This document shows, one piece after another, positions 1 through 7,077 of a stretch of 13,220 bases of DNA. Source of the DNA: an uncultured Bacteroidota bacterium (GTDB lineage Bacteria; Bacteroidota; Bacteroidia; Flavobacteriales; UA16); NCBI GenBank assembly GCA_902578505.1, contig CACHDD010000027.1:1-13220 (forward strand), written 5' to 3'. Both the position numbers and the translations under genes were made by a program. The notes beneath the pieces are model-generated. The model was given only the letters and a program-made list of their open reading frames with translations. It made no database searches and was not told the origin of the DNA. Each line of letters opens with the position of its first letter. The stretch's first letter is position 1.

Positions 1-1062
1 ACGTCTGATGGAACTAAGAAGGTTAGGGCAAAAGAACTATTTGTTTTCTCTGGTTTAGGCAAGGAAAAAGTTGATGTAGTTAAAGCTGGTGATATCTGTG
101 CAATTAATGGAATTGAAGGATTTGAAATTGGTGATACTATTAGTGACCTTGAAACTCCAGAAGCTATAGAGAGAATTGCAGTTGACGAGCCAACAATGAG
201 TTTGATGTTTACCATCAATACTTCTCCATTTTTGGGTAAAGACGGTGAATACCTAACTAGTCGTCATATTCGAGAGAGACTAGAGATGGAATTGCAAAAG
301 AATTTGGCTCTTAGAGTAGAATCAACAGATTCTGAAGACAAGTGGAATGTTTATGGAAGAGGTATTCTTCACTTAAGCGTCCTGTTAGAAACTATGCGTC
401 GCGAGGGATACGAGCTTCAAGTGGGAAAACCTCAAGTAATTTTTAAGGAAGTTGATGGGGTTAAACATGAGCCATTTGAACACCTTGTCATCGATGTTCC
501 AGAGGATGTAGCAGGAAAAGCTACAGAGCTCGTAATGATGAGAAAAGGGATGCTTCAAGTAATGGAGCCCAAAGGTGATCTTCAACACATGGAATTTAGA
601 ATTCCATCAAGAGGATTAATTGGCTTGAGAAATCAGATATTAACTGCTACTTCTGGAGAAGCTATCATGACTCATAGATTCGATGAGTACGACGTTTATG
701 CAGGAGAGATATCTACTAGATTTACAGGTTCGCTAGTTAGTTCAGAATTAGGCCAAGCCAGAGCGTATGAAATTGACAGATTACAAGAAAGAGGCACATT
801 CTTTATTGACCCAGGTGATAACATTTACCCTGGCCAAGTAGTAGGCGAATCTGCTAGAAACATAGATATGGAGATCAATCTTGTAAGAGGTAAAAAGCTA
901 ACAAACATGAGAGCTTCTGGAGCAGATAAAGGTCTTAGAATTGCGCCAGCTAAAAAACTTTCACTTGAAGAATACATGGAGTGGATTAGCGACAACGAAT
1001 ACCTTGAAGTTACGCCCAAATCATTAAGGGTTAGGAAAATCCCTGGTACGCGCATACCTTAA
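1..1062 (+). CDS. typA: Translational GTPase TypA/BipA, C-terminal part (5' end outside window)
   Basis: TypA/BipA is an EF-G-like GTPase that binds the 70S ribosome and helps ribosome assembly and growth under stress. The frame is open from base 1, so the gene enters from the left. The 353 residues seen are the later part of a protein of about 600; the GTPase domain is missing. Visible are the end of the EF-Tu domain 2-like barrel (AGDICAINGIE near fragment residue 29, VDEPTMS at 61-67), a domain III-like stretch with TSRHIRERL (87-95), a domain V-like stretch with FRIPSRGLIGLR (199-210), and the BipA-specific C-terminal domain with NLVRGKKLTNMRASG (293-307) and EYLEVTPKSLRVRK (333-346). The in-frame ATG at 196 lies inside the conserved DEPTMS motif and is not the start. 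The next gene begins 4 nt after the stop, suggesting co-transcription. Identification is by recalled family motifs and is very secure. Confidence 0.96.
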   Translation, partial: TSDGTKKVRAKELFVFSGLGKEKVDVVKAGDICAINGIEGFEIGDTISDLETPEAIERIAVDEPTMSLMFTINTSPFLGKDGEYLTSRHIRERLEMELQKNLALRVESTDSEDKWNVYGRGILHLSVLLETMRREGYELQVGKPQVIFKEVDGVKHEPFEHLVIDVPEDVAGKATELVMMRKGMLQVMEPKGDLQHMEFRIPSRGLIGLRNQILTATSGEAIMTHRFDEYDVYAGEISTRFTGSLVSSELGQARAYEIDRLQERGTFFIDPGDNIYPGQVVGESARNIDMEINLVRGKKLTNMRASGADKGLRIAPAKKLSLEEYMEWISDNEYLEVTPKSLRVRKIPGTRIP

Positions 1063-1066
1063 TGGC

Positions 1067-1966
1067 ATGTATGACGTAATCGTCCTAACCCAAGCTGAAT
1101 ATATAGACCCTCCAAACGTAGATTGGTACGTTCAAAATGTCCTTGACGAGGACAATTACGTTCTTGACGCTCTTAGAGAGCAAGGATTAAAAGTTGAGAA
1201 AAAGGATTGGGCTGACCCTGAATTTGATTGGTCTACTACCCGTTCAGTTATTTTTAGGACAACTTGGGATTACTTTGATAGATATTCAGAATTTGCCCCT
1301 TGGCTTAAAAAGATAACTAAGGTTTGCACTCTATTAAATTCTGCTGAAATAATTCAGTGGAATATAGATAAGCACTATTTGGGCGACTTGATGGATGCTG
1401 GATTAAACGTAGCTCCAACCCATTTTTTAAAACGCGAATCAAACACCACATTACAAGTTCTTTTTAATCAAACTGGTTGGAGTGAAGCAGTATTAAAGCC
1501 CACAATTAGCGGAGCGGCAAGACATACCTATAGATTAACTCCAAAAACAGCACTCAAACACGAATCTATCCTAAAAACTCTTCTTCAAAATGAAGATATG
1601 ATATTCCAAGAGTTTTTGAATGACATAGTTAGTTTTGGGGAAATTTCTCTAATGTATATGGGTGGAGAATTTACTCATGCTATTAGAAAAATAGCAAAGG
1701 ATGGAGATTTCAGAGTCCAAGACGACCACGGCGGCAGAGTTGTGGATCACAATGCAACGAAAGAGGAAATTGAGTTTGGTCTTGCCTCTCTAAAAGCTTG
1801 TCCATTTGAAACAGTTTATGCGAGAATAGATGTTGTAAGAGACAATGATGGCAAGCTGAGTTTATGCGAATTGGAACTCATTGAGCCTGAGCTTTGGTTT
1901 AGGAATAATCCTGATGCAGCAACTATCTTAGCCAAGGCCTGCAAAAAAATATTAGACTCTAAATGA
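1067..1966 (+). CDS. ATP-grasp domain ligase of unknown substrate (DcsG / glutathione-synthetase-like fold)
   Basis: This is a 299-residue soluble protein with no signal peptide or membrane segment. The ATP-grasp signs are a nucleotide-binding lysine in VLKPTISGAARHTYR (about 142-156), an acidic hinge in MIFQEFL (178-184), GDFRVQDDHGGRV (213-225) as the substrate/phosphate loop, and YARIDVV (251-257) followed by CELELIEPELWF (267-278) as the Mg-binding end. The ELELIEP form, with Glu where classical members have E-x-N, is typical as I recall it of the branch containing the D-cycloserine ligase DcsG and many uncharacterised proteins. ATP-grasp enzymes join a carboxylate to an amine or thiol through an acyl-phosphate; the substrate here cannot be read from sequence. 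The start ATG lies 4 nt after the typA stop; an ATG overlapping that stop (1062) ends after five codons. The stop overlaps the next start as ATGA. The fold is likely, the function unknown. Confidence 0.8.
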   Translation: MYDVIVLTQAEYIDPPNVDWYVQNVLDEDNYVLDALREQGLKVEKKDWADPEFDWSTTRSVIFRTTWDYFDRYSEFAPWLKKITKVCTLLNSAEIIQWNIDKHYLGDLMDAGLNVAPTHFLKRESNTTLQVLFNQTGWSEAVLKPTISGAARHTYRLTPKTALKHESILKTLLQNEDMIFQEFLNDIVSFGEISLMYMGGEFTHAIRKIAKDGDFRVQDDHGGRVVDHNATKEEIEFGLASLKACPFETVYARIDVVRDNDGKLSLCELELIEPELWFRNNPDAATILAKACKKILDSK

Positions 1967-4311
1967 AGAATTTAACCACAATTTTATTCGCTTTATTAAG
2001 CACCCCTCTCCTAGCCCAAAACTTCATAGTAAAGCCCTACCTCCAAAACGCTTCTCCTAGCTCTATAACTATAATGTGGGAAACAGATTTTGGTGATGAT
2101 AGTGTTGTTAAGTGGGGATTAGATACAAGTGTTGAAAACACAACTACCAGTATTGCAACCAGCACTCCTGCAGGCCACCAAATGCACAGCGTAGAGCTTT
2201 CTGGACTTGATAGATTTACCAATTATTATTACAAAGTAGTTACAGGTCTTATCGAGTCGGACATTCACATGTTTAAGACTCCACCTTTTGCTTCAGATAA
2301 TGAGGATTTCAGGTTTGTAGCTATGAGCGACATGCAGCAAAGCTGGGCTGATCCCGAAATATTTGACGAAGTGATTCACGATGGAGTACTAGACTATTTA
2401 GATTCTATGTACGGTGGCGAAACAGCAGATAACCTTGCATTAGTTCTAATACCTGGCGATTTGGTGGATTATGGAAACACCTACAACCAGTGGGAAGAAG
2501 ACTTTTTTGACCCCGCTTCTGATTTGCTTGAATCTGTACCTCTTTACCCCGTTTTGGGAAATCACGAAGCGAACACAAGTTATTATTTCCAATACTTCAA
2601 ACTACCTGAAAATGGAACTGAAGAGTATGAAGAACATTGGTGGTGGAAGGATTACGGAAACGTTAGGTTTATTGGCCTGAATTCCAACTCGCCCTATAAT
2701 GGTGACGAGCAGTTAAATTGGTTAGATAATATTTTGAATAGTACGTGTAGTGCTGATTCTATTGATTTTGTTTTTGCCGAATTACACCATCCACATAAGA
2801 GCGAGCTTTGGACTCCTGGAGAATCTGTATTTTCTGGAGATGTAGTAGAGAAACTCGAGGATTTTAGCACTCAATGTGGGAAGCCTTCGGTTCACTTTTT
2901 TGGCCATACTCATGGCTATTCTAGAGGCCAAAGTAGAGATCACAAACATGTTTGGCTTAATGTAGCAACAGCAGGAGGAGCAATAGATTATTGGGGTGAA
3001 TGGCCTCAATTTGACTACGAAGAATTCACTGTTTCTGAAGACGATTGGGGCTTCGTTATGGTAGACGTTGAAGCAGGTGACGAGCCTAAATTTACTATTA
3101 AACGACTTTCAAGGGGTGACAATTATGTCGACTTAGATAATGAAGAAATAGATAGGTTAACAGTTACTAAACTAGATTATGAAATAAGTACTCCTACTCC
3201 CCAATACCCGGTTGGCACTCAAGTACCTCCAGAATGCGTCATTCTTACTGGATCTGAATTTGACACTGTTGATATGCACGGCGCTACTCATTGGCAAGTG
3301 ACATCAAATCAAGGCAATTACATCAATCCAATAGTGGACATTTGGGAACAACACCAAAACCTATATTTCAACGAAGACACTCAGGAAGGGGAAAGCTTAA
3401 TTGATGAACATATTCATGGTTTAGAGGCCAACTCTCAATACTGGTGGAGGGTGCGCTACAGGGACAAAGAACTCAACTGGAGTACTTGGAGCGAGGAGGT
3501 AGAATTTTCTACTGGCAACGCCACTTTCAGCGTAAACTTATTATCTAATCATGGGTCAGAGAGTCTACTAGAGAACTGGATTATTGACGAAGGAATTTGT
3601 GAATCTATGCTTGCAGGTGATTGCGAAGGCACAGACCCATATAATGGAAATAGATATTTTGCTGTTGGTGGTCTGTGTCAAGAAAGTCCAATTGGCCGAA
3701 TGCACCAAGACATGGATGTAAGCATTTATGCAGATTCTATAGATTCTGGGCAAATGCAAGTGAGATATGGTGCTATGATGTCGGATTGGAGTGGAGCAGA
3801 TATTCCTGACATGAAATTGGATTTTTACAATCAGAGCAACAATCTTATTTCCAGTACAGATTATATCCCAGGAGCCCAAACCACATGGCTACTCATTCAA
3901 ACATCTGAAATAATTCCACCTCTTACAAGAACCATTAGATGTGAACTAAGAGGAACAAGAAATGAAGGCACTGATAATGATTGTTATTTTGACGATGTAT
4001 TTGTCCGTATAGGTTCAGAAGTTGATTGCTCTGAGGAAATAAATAACTTTGCAGAGATTGCTTTTGGGTCTTTAAATTTCAATGTATATCCAAATCCTGC
4101 TTTAGAAAAGGCAACAATAAGCCTTCCTAATTCTTGGGGTTCAGAAACATCTGTTAGACTAGTAGATTCAATGGGAAGTAAAATCGATGCAAAGTATGAT
4201 ATTGAAAATTCAACTCTTACGCTGCACCGATCAAATCATCGTAGTGGCACATACACATTGATAATCATAAATGAAAACCAATGGGGATCTACTAAAATTG
4301 TATTTGAATAA
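1963..4311 (+). CDS. Secreted multidomain metallophosphoesterase with T9SS C-terminal sorting domain
   Basis: Residues 1-19 form a signal peptide (hydrophobic ILFALLSTPLLA, then Q). Residues about 22-107 are a fibronectin III-like domain of the kind preceding purple-acid-phosphatase-type enzymes. The calcineurin-like catalytic domain spans about 115-345 with metal-ligand blocks SDMQ (D123), GDLVDYG (D166), LGNHE (N200-H201), ELHHPHK (H275-H278) and GHTHGY (H315, H317). A second FN3-like domain with YWWRVRYRD is at about 405-517, then a beta-rich 525-685 module ending in CYFDDVFVRIG that resembles carbohydrate-binding or jelly-roll modules. The tail (about 704-782: FNVYPNPA, VDSMGSK, SGTYTLII, final KIVFE) is a type A T9SS sorting domain, so the protein should cross the outer membrane and be released or anchored. 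The first block is DMQ where many family members have DxH. It likely hydrolyses extracellular phosphate mono- or diesters; substrate unknown. It overlaps the upstream gene by 4 nt. Confidence 0.88.
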   Translation: MKNLTTILFALLSTPLLAQNFIVKPYLQNASPSSITIMWETDFGDDSVVKWGLDTSVENTTTSIATSTPAGHQMHSVELSGLDRFTNYYYKVVTGLIESDIHMFKTPPFASDNEDFRFVAMSDMQQSWADPEIFDEVIHDGVLDYLDSMYGGETADNLALVLIPGDLVDYGNTYNQWEEDFFDPASDLLESVPLYPVLGNHEANTSYYFQYFKLPENGTEEYEEHWWWKDYGNVRFIGLNSNSPYNGDEQLNWLDNILNSTCSADSIDFVFAELHHPHKSELWTPGESVFSGDVVEKLEDFSTQCGKPSVHFFGHTHGYSRGQSRDHKHVWLNVATAGGAIDYWGEWPQFDYEEFTVSEDDWGFVMVDVEAGDEPKFTIKRLSRGDNYVDLDNEEIDRLTVTKLDYEISTPTPQYPVGTQVPPECVILTGSEFDTVDMHGATHWQVTSNQGNYINPIVDIWEQHQNLYFNEDTQEGESLIDEHIHGLEANSQYWWRVRYRDKELNWSTWSEEVEFSTGNATFSVNLLSNHGSESLLENWIIDEGICESMLAGDCEGTDPYNGNRYFAVGGLCQESPIGRMHQDMDVSIYADSIDSGQMQVRYGAMMSDWSGADIPDMKLDFYNQSNNLISSTDYIPGAQTTWLLIQTSEIIPPLTRTIRCELRGTRNEGTDNDCYFDDVFVRIGSEVDCSEEINNFAEIAFGSLNFNVYPNPALEKATISLPNSWGSETSVRLVDSMGSKIDAKYDIENSTLTLHRSNHRSGTYTLIIINENQWGSTKIVFE

Positions 4312-4438
4312 TTTCGTTCCAAATAATATTATTTATACCAAAATCCAGTAAGAAATCCCTATTTGCATTTACTTTTCAAAAACCTACTAAAAAGCAGAAT
4401 GGTAAAAGTTACCTGTTTAGATGTATAATGATAGTAGT

Positions 4439-4456
4439 ATGAGTTGGAAAACTCAT
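4439..4456. repeat. Small inverted repeat (7-bp stem, GGAA loop)
   Basis: ATGAGTT and AACTCAT pair perfectly around a four-base GGAA loop. No run of T follows on the plus strand, so it is not a standard intrinsic terminator. It lies about 55 bp upstream of the likely promoter box of the following gene and could be an operator or a weak transcript-end structure. A stem this short can arise by chance. Confidence 0.3.
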
Positions 4457-4509
4457 CATTCATAACAGTAATAAACTTACGATCTCGAATGTAGGGTTTT
4501 TACATGACC

Positions 4510-4517
4510 TATATTTG
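4510..4517 (+). promoter_or_regulatory. Bacteroidota-type -7 promoter box (TAnnTTTG) for the EEP-family gene
   Basis: TATATTTG matches the TAnnTTTG -7 consensus used by the Bacteroidota primary sigma factor at all six defined positions. It ends 22 bp before the ATG at 4540, leaving a short plausible leader. A clear TTTG-like -33 element is not visible at the usual distance, so the call rests on the -7 box and its position. Confidence 0.5.
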
Positions 4518-4539
4518 TCTTTATTAATAATTACACCCT

Positions 4540-5586
4540 ATGTGTCAAATTTTTAGAAGGATAATTTTCACTCTATTTGCTGCTATTACTTTGCAACAGG
4601 GTCAAGCTCAAACCTTCCACAACCTTGACATCTCTTCTGAGGATGGGTTAGAGATTCTAACTTGGAATATTGAATGGTTTCCAAAAAACAACTCAACACC
4701 AGAATATGTCAGTGACATTATCGAAGGAATAAATGCAGACATTTATGCGATACAAGAAATTGACGACACCACAGTTTTTAAGAATATGATAAATGACCTT
4801 GATGGGTTTGATTATGTGCTGATGGATGGGTGGTTTGGAGGTTTGGTATATGTATACAATTCGTCGACAATTGAAATAATGGAAGCATTTAAAATTTACA
4901 CTGAATCTCAATATTGGCAACCTTTACCGAGATCGCCATTGATTATCAGGTTTATGCATTTAGGCGAAGAGATTTACGCTATAAATAATCACTTTAAATG
5001 CTGCGGTGATAACTACATTAACTTCAATAACGAGAATGATGAGGAAATGAGAAGGCTCATTGCTAGCACTCTTATAGAGGAGTATATTAGTGAAGAACTA
5101 GATGATAAAAGGGTAATTCTTCTTGGTGATTTAAATGACATGATTGATGAAATAGAGGAAACAAATGTCTTTGCTCCGTTTTTAAACAAAACTGACAAAT
5201 ATTGGTTTGCGGATATGGATATTGCTCTAGGTCCAAACAGTGGTTGGTCCTACCCTACTTGGCCTTCTCATCTAGACCACATATTAGTAACAGATGAAAT
5301 GTTTGCCGATTTAAATGACCCTTCAACTGAAGTTACAGTAATTGATGTCGCGTCAGAAATGGGGGGCTGGTATTACTACGAGCAAAACGTAAGTGATCAT
5401 AGGCCAGTAGCTATGAGCATGAGGATAAGCCCACTAAGTGTTGGCGAAGAATCTACCTCAACACAAGTTCGTAGACTATTAAGCATTTGCGATTTACTTG
5501 GACGTACATGTCATGAAGAACCTGGCAAAGTCTTAATATACAGATATAGTGACGGGAGTGTAGAAAGGAGAATTAAACAGTTCTAA
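4540..5586 (+). CDS. Secreted endonuclease/exonuclease/phosphatase (EEP) family protein with short C-terminal sorting-like tail
   Basis: The 348-residue protein starts with a signal peptide (RR, then IIFTLFAAITL, likely cut near GQAQ at 21-24). The EEP (DNase I / inositol-phosphatase fold) motifs come in order: TWNIEWF (N43), AIQEID (E73), NNHFKCCGD (H151), LLGDLND (D197, N199), SHLDHILV (D246, H247) and SDHRPVA (D286, H287). This is a full catalytic set for Mg-dependent phosphodiester or phosphomonoester cleavage, so the enzyme is probably active outside the cytoplasm, as a nuclease or phosphatase. The last 40 residues (QVRRLL..DLLGR...LIYRYSDGSVERRIKQF) lack the YPNP start of a standard T9SS tail but keep the D-x-x-G-R turn and a basic C-terminal strand. 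I take this to be a short sorting-domain variant known to me from flavobacterial proteins. The gene has its own promoter box and overlaps the 3' end of glpK tail-to-tail by 14 bp. The substrate is unknown. Confidence 0.88.
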   Translation: MCQIFRRIIFTLFAAITLQQGQAQTFHNLDISSEDGLEILTWNIEWFPKNNSTPEYVSDIIEGINADIYAIQEIDDTTVFKNMINDLDGFDYVLMDGWFGGLVYVYNSSTIEIMEAFKIYTESQYWQPLPRSPLIIRFMHLGEEIYAINNHFKCCGDNYINFNNENDEEMRRLIASTLIEEYISEELDDKRVILLGDLNDMIDEIEETNVFAPFLNKTDKYWFADMDIALGPNSGWSYPTWPSHLDHILVTDEMFADLNDPSTEVTVIDVASEMGGWYYYEQNVSDHRPVAMSMRISPLSVGEESTSTQVRRLLSICDLLGRTCHEEPGKVLIYRYSDGSVERRIKQF

Positions 5587-7036
5587 CTCTAGAAATTGCA
5601 TAACTCCAAACCTCAGCCCTTCTTTCTCTCCATTCAACTGATTTTTTAGGTGAAAAGACTTGGTCAATCTCTCTAGTACACTTTAATTCAGCAAGTGTTT
5701 TTTCACCCATGGTAATTGAAGCCATTAAAGCAACTCCAGCGGCAGTGCTTTCAACTGATTTAGGACGTTCAATATTTACTCCAAGAAGGTCTGATTGAAA
5801 CTGCATTAGATAGTTATTCGATGATGCTCCCCCATCAACCTGTAGGGTGAAAAGTGAAATTCCTGAATCCTCTTGCATTGCCTTCAAAACGTCCATGCTT
5901 TGATATGCTAGAGATTCAAGTGTGGCTCTTATCAATGCATTGCTGTCCGAGTCTCTAGTTAAGCCCCAAATTGCTCCCCTAGCGTTCATATCCCAATATG
6001 GAGTGCCTAATCCAGCAAAAGCAGGCACAACTATGACTTGAGAATCGGGGTGTTCTTCTGAATGTTTATATGCAATTTCCTCGGAATCACTTGATTTATC
6101 GATTATTTCTAGTCCGTCTCTCAACCATTGCATAGCAGCTCCAGCAACAAACACAGACCCCTCAAGTGCGTAAACAACTTCTCCACCTATTTGCCATGCT
6201 ATGGTATTCAACAATCCTGAAGGTGTGTCAGGAATCGAAGATCCTGTGTTCATTAACATGAAACAACCTGTGCCATATGTATTTTTTGCGGTACCAGGTG
6301 TAAAGCAAGTTTGGCCAAATAGTGCAGATTGCTGATCACCCATAATTGCAGCTATTGGAATACCCATATACATCCCAAAAACGCTTGCGCTCTCTTTAAT
6401 CTCAGGCAATATTTCTTTAGGGATGCGTAGTGCGTCTAGCATATGATCATCCCAAGACATAGCACTAATGTTGTACAACATGGTTCTAGAAGCGTTACTA
6501 GGATCTGTTGCATGCACTTCTCCACCTGTTAAGTTCCACAACAACCATGAGTCAATAGTCCCAAAACAAAGCTCCCCCCTTTCTGCTCTAGCTCTAGCTC
6601 CCTCAACGTTATCCAAAATCCATGCGATTTTAGTGCCCGAGAAATATGGGTCAAGGACTAATCCTGTTGCTTTTTTACAGTAAGTACCAAGACCTGAGGC
6701 TTTTAATTCCTCACAAAATTCTGAAGTCCTTTTATCCTGCCAAACAATTGCGTTGTAAACAGGTTCCCCTGTTTTTCTATCCCAAACCACAGTTGTCTCA
6801 CGCTGGTTTGTTATACCGAGTGCTAGTATGGGTTTTGGAGTATTTGATAGTAGTGAGTCTAGTACTTGGGTTTGGGCTGCAAGAATCTCCAAAGGATCGT
6901 GCTCAACCCAACCAGGTTTGGGATATATCTGAGAAAACTCCCTCTGCTCAATCGCCTCAACAGAGCTATCTTCATTAAACAGAACAGCACGAGTTGAAGT
7001 AGTGCCTGAATCGAGAGAAATTATGAAATAAGACAT
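5573..7036 (-). CDS. glpK: Glycerol kinase
   Basis: ATP-dependent phosphorylation of glycerol to glycerol-3-phosphate in the cytoplasm, the entry step of glycerol use. With the start at 7036 the protein has 487 residues, close to the usual 495-502. FGGY-kinase motifs include LDSGTTSTRAVLF (8-20), PGWVEHDPLEI (41-51), ITNQRETTVVW (75-85), YNAIVWQDKRT (94-104), GTIDSWLLWNLTGG (159-172), GDQQSALFGQ (233-242), AKNTYGTGCFMLMNTG (250-265) and DGGASSNNYLMQFQSD (401-416). Glycerol-binding residues of the E. coli enzyme have counterparts R79, E80, Y131, D234 and Q235. An ATG at 7117 would add 27 residues (MLIHLLFLPHK...) absent from the family, overlap the divergent gene's start, and skip the AGGAAGGT ribosome site, so I reject it. 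The loop before GDQQ is about 7 residues shorter than in E. coli. No glpF or glpD is adjacent. Confidence 0.97.
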   Translation of the reverse strand: MSYFIISLDSGTTSTRAVLFNEDSSVEAIEQREFSQIYPKPGWVEHDPLEILAAQTQVLDSLLSNTPKPILALGITNQRETTVVWDRKTGEPVYNAIVWQDKRTSEFCEELKASGLGTYCKKATGLVLDPYFSGTKIAWILDNVEGARARAERGELCFGTIDSWLLWNLTGGEVHATDPSNASRTMLYNISAMSWDDHMLDALRIPKEILPEIKESASVFGMYMGIPIAAIMGDQQSALFGQTCFTPGTAKNTYGTGCFMLMNTGSSIPDTPSGLLNTIAWQIGGEVVYALEGSVFVAGAAMQWLRDGLEIIDKSSDSEEIAYKHSEEHPDSQVIVVPAFAGLGTPYWDMNARGAIWGLTRDSDSNALIRATLESLAYQSMDVLKAMQEDSGISLFTLQVDGGASSNNYLMQFQSDLLGVNIERPKSVESTAAGVALMASITMGEKTLAELKCTREIDQVFSPKKSVEWRERRAEVWSYAISRVRTV

Positions 7037-7045
7037 ATGCGTTTT

Positions 7046-7053
7046 ACCTTCCT
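7046..7053 (-). promoter_or_regulatory. Ribosome-binding site that supports the glpK start
   Basis: On the minus strand AGGAAGGT stands 9 nt before the ATG at 7036. Purine-rich Shine-Dalgarno sites are otherwise weak in this window, so it is useful evidence for the MSYFIISLDSG start over the upstream ATG at 7117. Confidence 0.5.
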
Positions 7054-7054
7054 G

Positions 7055-7062
7055 CAAAATAA
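7055..7062 (-). promoter_or_regulatory. Possible glpK promoter -7 box
   Basis: The minus strand reads TTATTTTG, one mismatch from TAnnTTTG, with TTG (plus-strand CAA at 7081-7083) 18 nt upstream as a possible -33 element. It lies 18 nt before the glpK ATG. The -33 part would overlap the first codons of the divergent lipase gene. This is a weak call. Confidence 0.3.
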
Positions 7063-7077
7063 GAATTAGCACTGCAG

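Larger units (their letters stand above)
4312..4539. other. 228-bp intergenic region, the longest gene-free stretch in the window
   Basis: This AT-rich gap lies between two secreted phosphoesterase genes on the same strand. It contains an AT-only 14-bp palindrome at 4321-4334, a 7-bp hairpin at 4439-4456 and a promoter-like TATATTTG at 4510-4517. I see no open frame of note and no tRNA-like or rRNA-like structure. Its length, unlike the 4-nt and overlapping junctions upstream, suggests that the upstream transcript ends here and a new one begins. Confidence 0.6.

Noticed and set aside
196..198. ATG at 196 as the start of typA
   Set aside because: The frame is open to base 1 and upstream residues (AGDICAINGIE, VDEPT) are conserved TypA sequence, so the gene is cut by the window edge.
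1062..1079. ATG overlapping the typA stop (TAATG)
   Set aside because: That frame ends after five codons; the real downstream start is at 1067.
3568..3879. 103-codon open frame antisense to the metallophosphoesterase
   Set aside because: It sits inside a convincing coding gene, has no family motif, and its composition is that of a shadow frame.
4321..4334. Palindrome AAATAATATTATTT after the metallophosphoesterase gene
   Set aside because: It has only A and T and no loop, is weak as a terminator stem, and such palindromes are expected by chance in a window of this size and composition.
6646..6978. 110-codon open frame antisense to glpK
   Set aside because: It lies wholly inside glpK on the other strand, has no recognisable domain and no start signal; it reflects codon composition of glpK.
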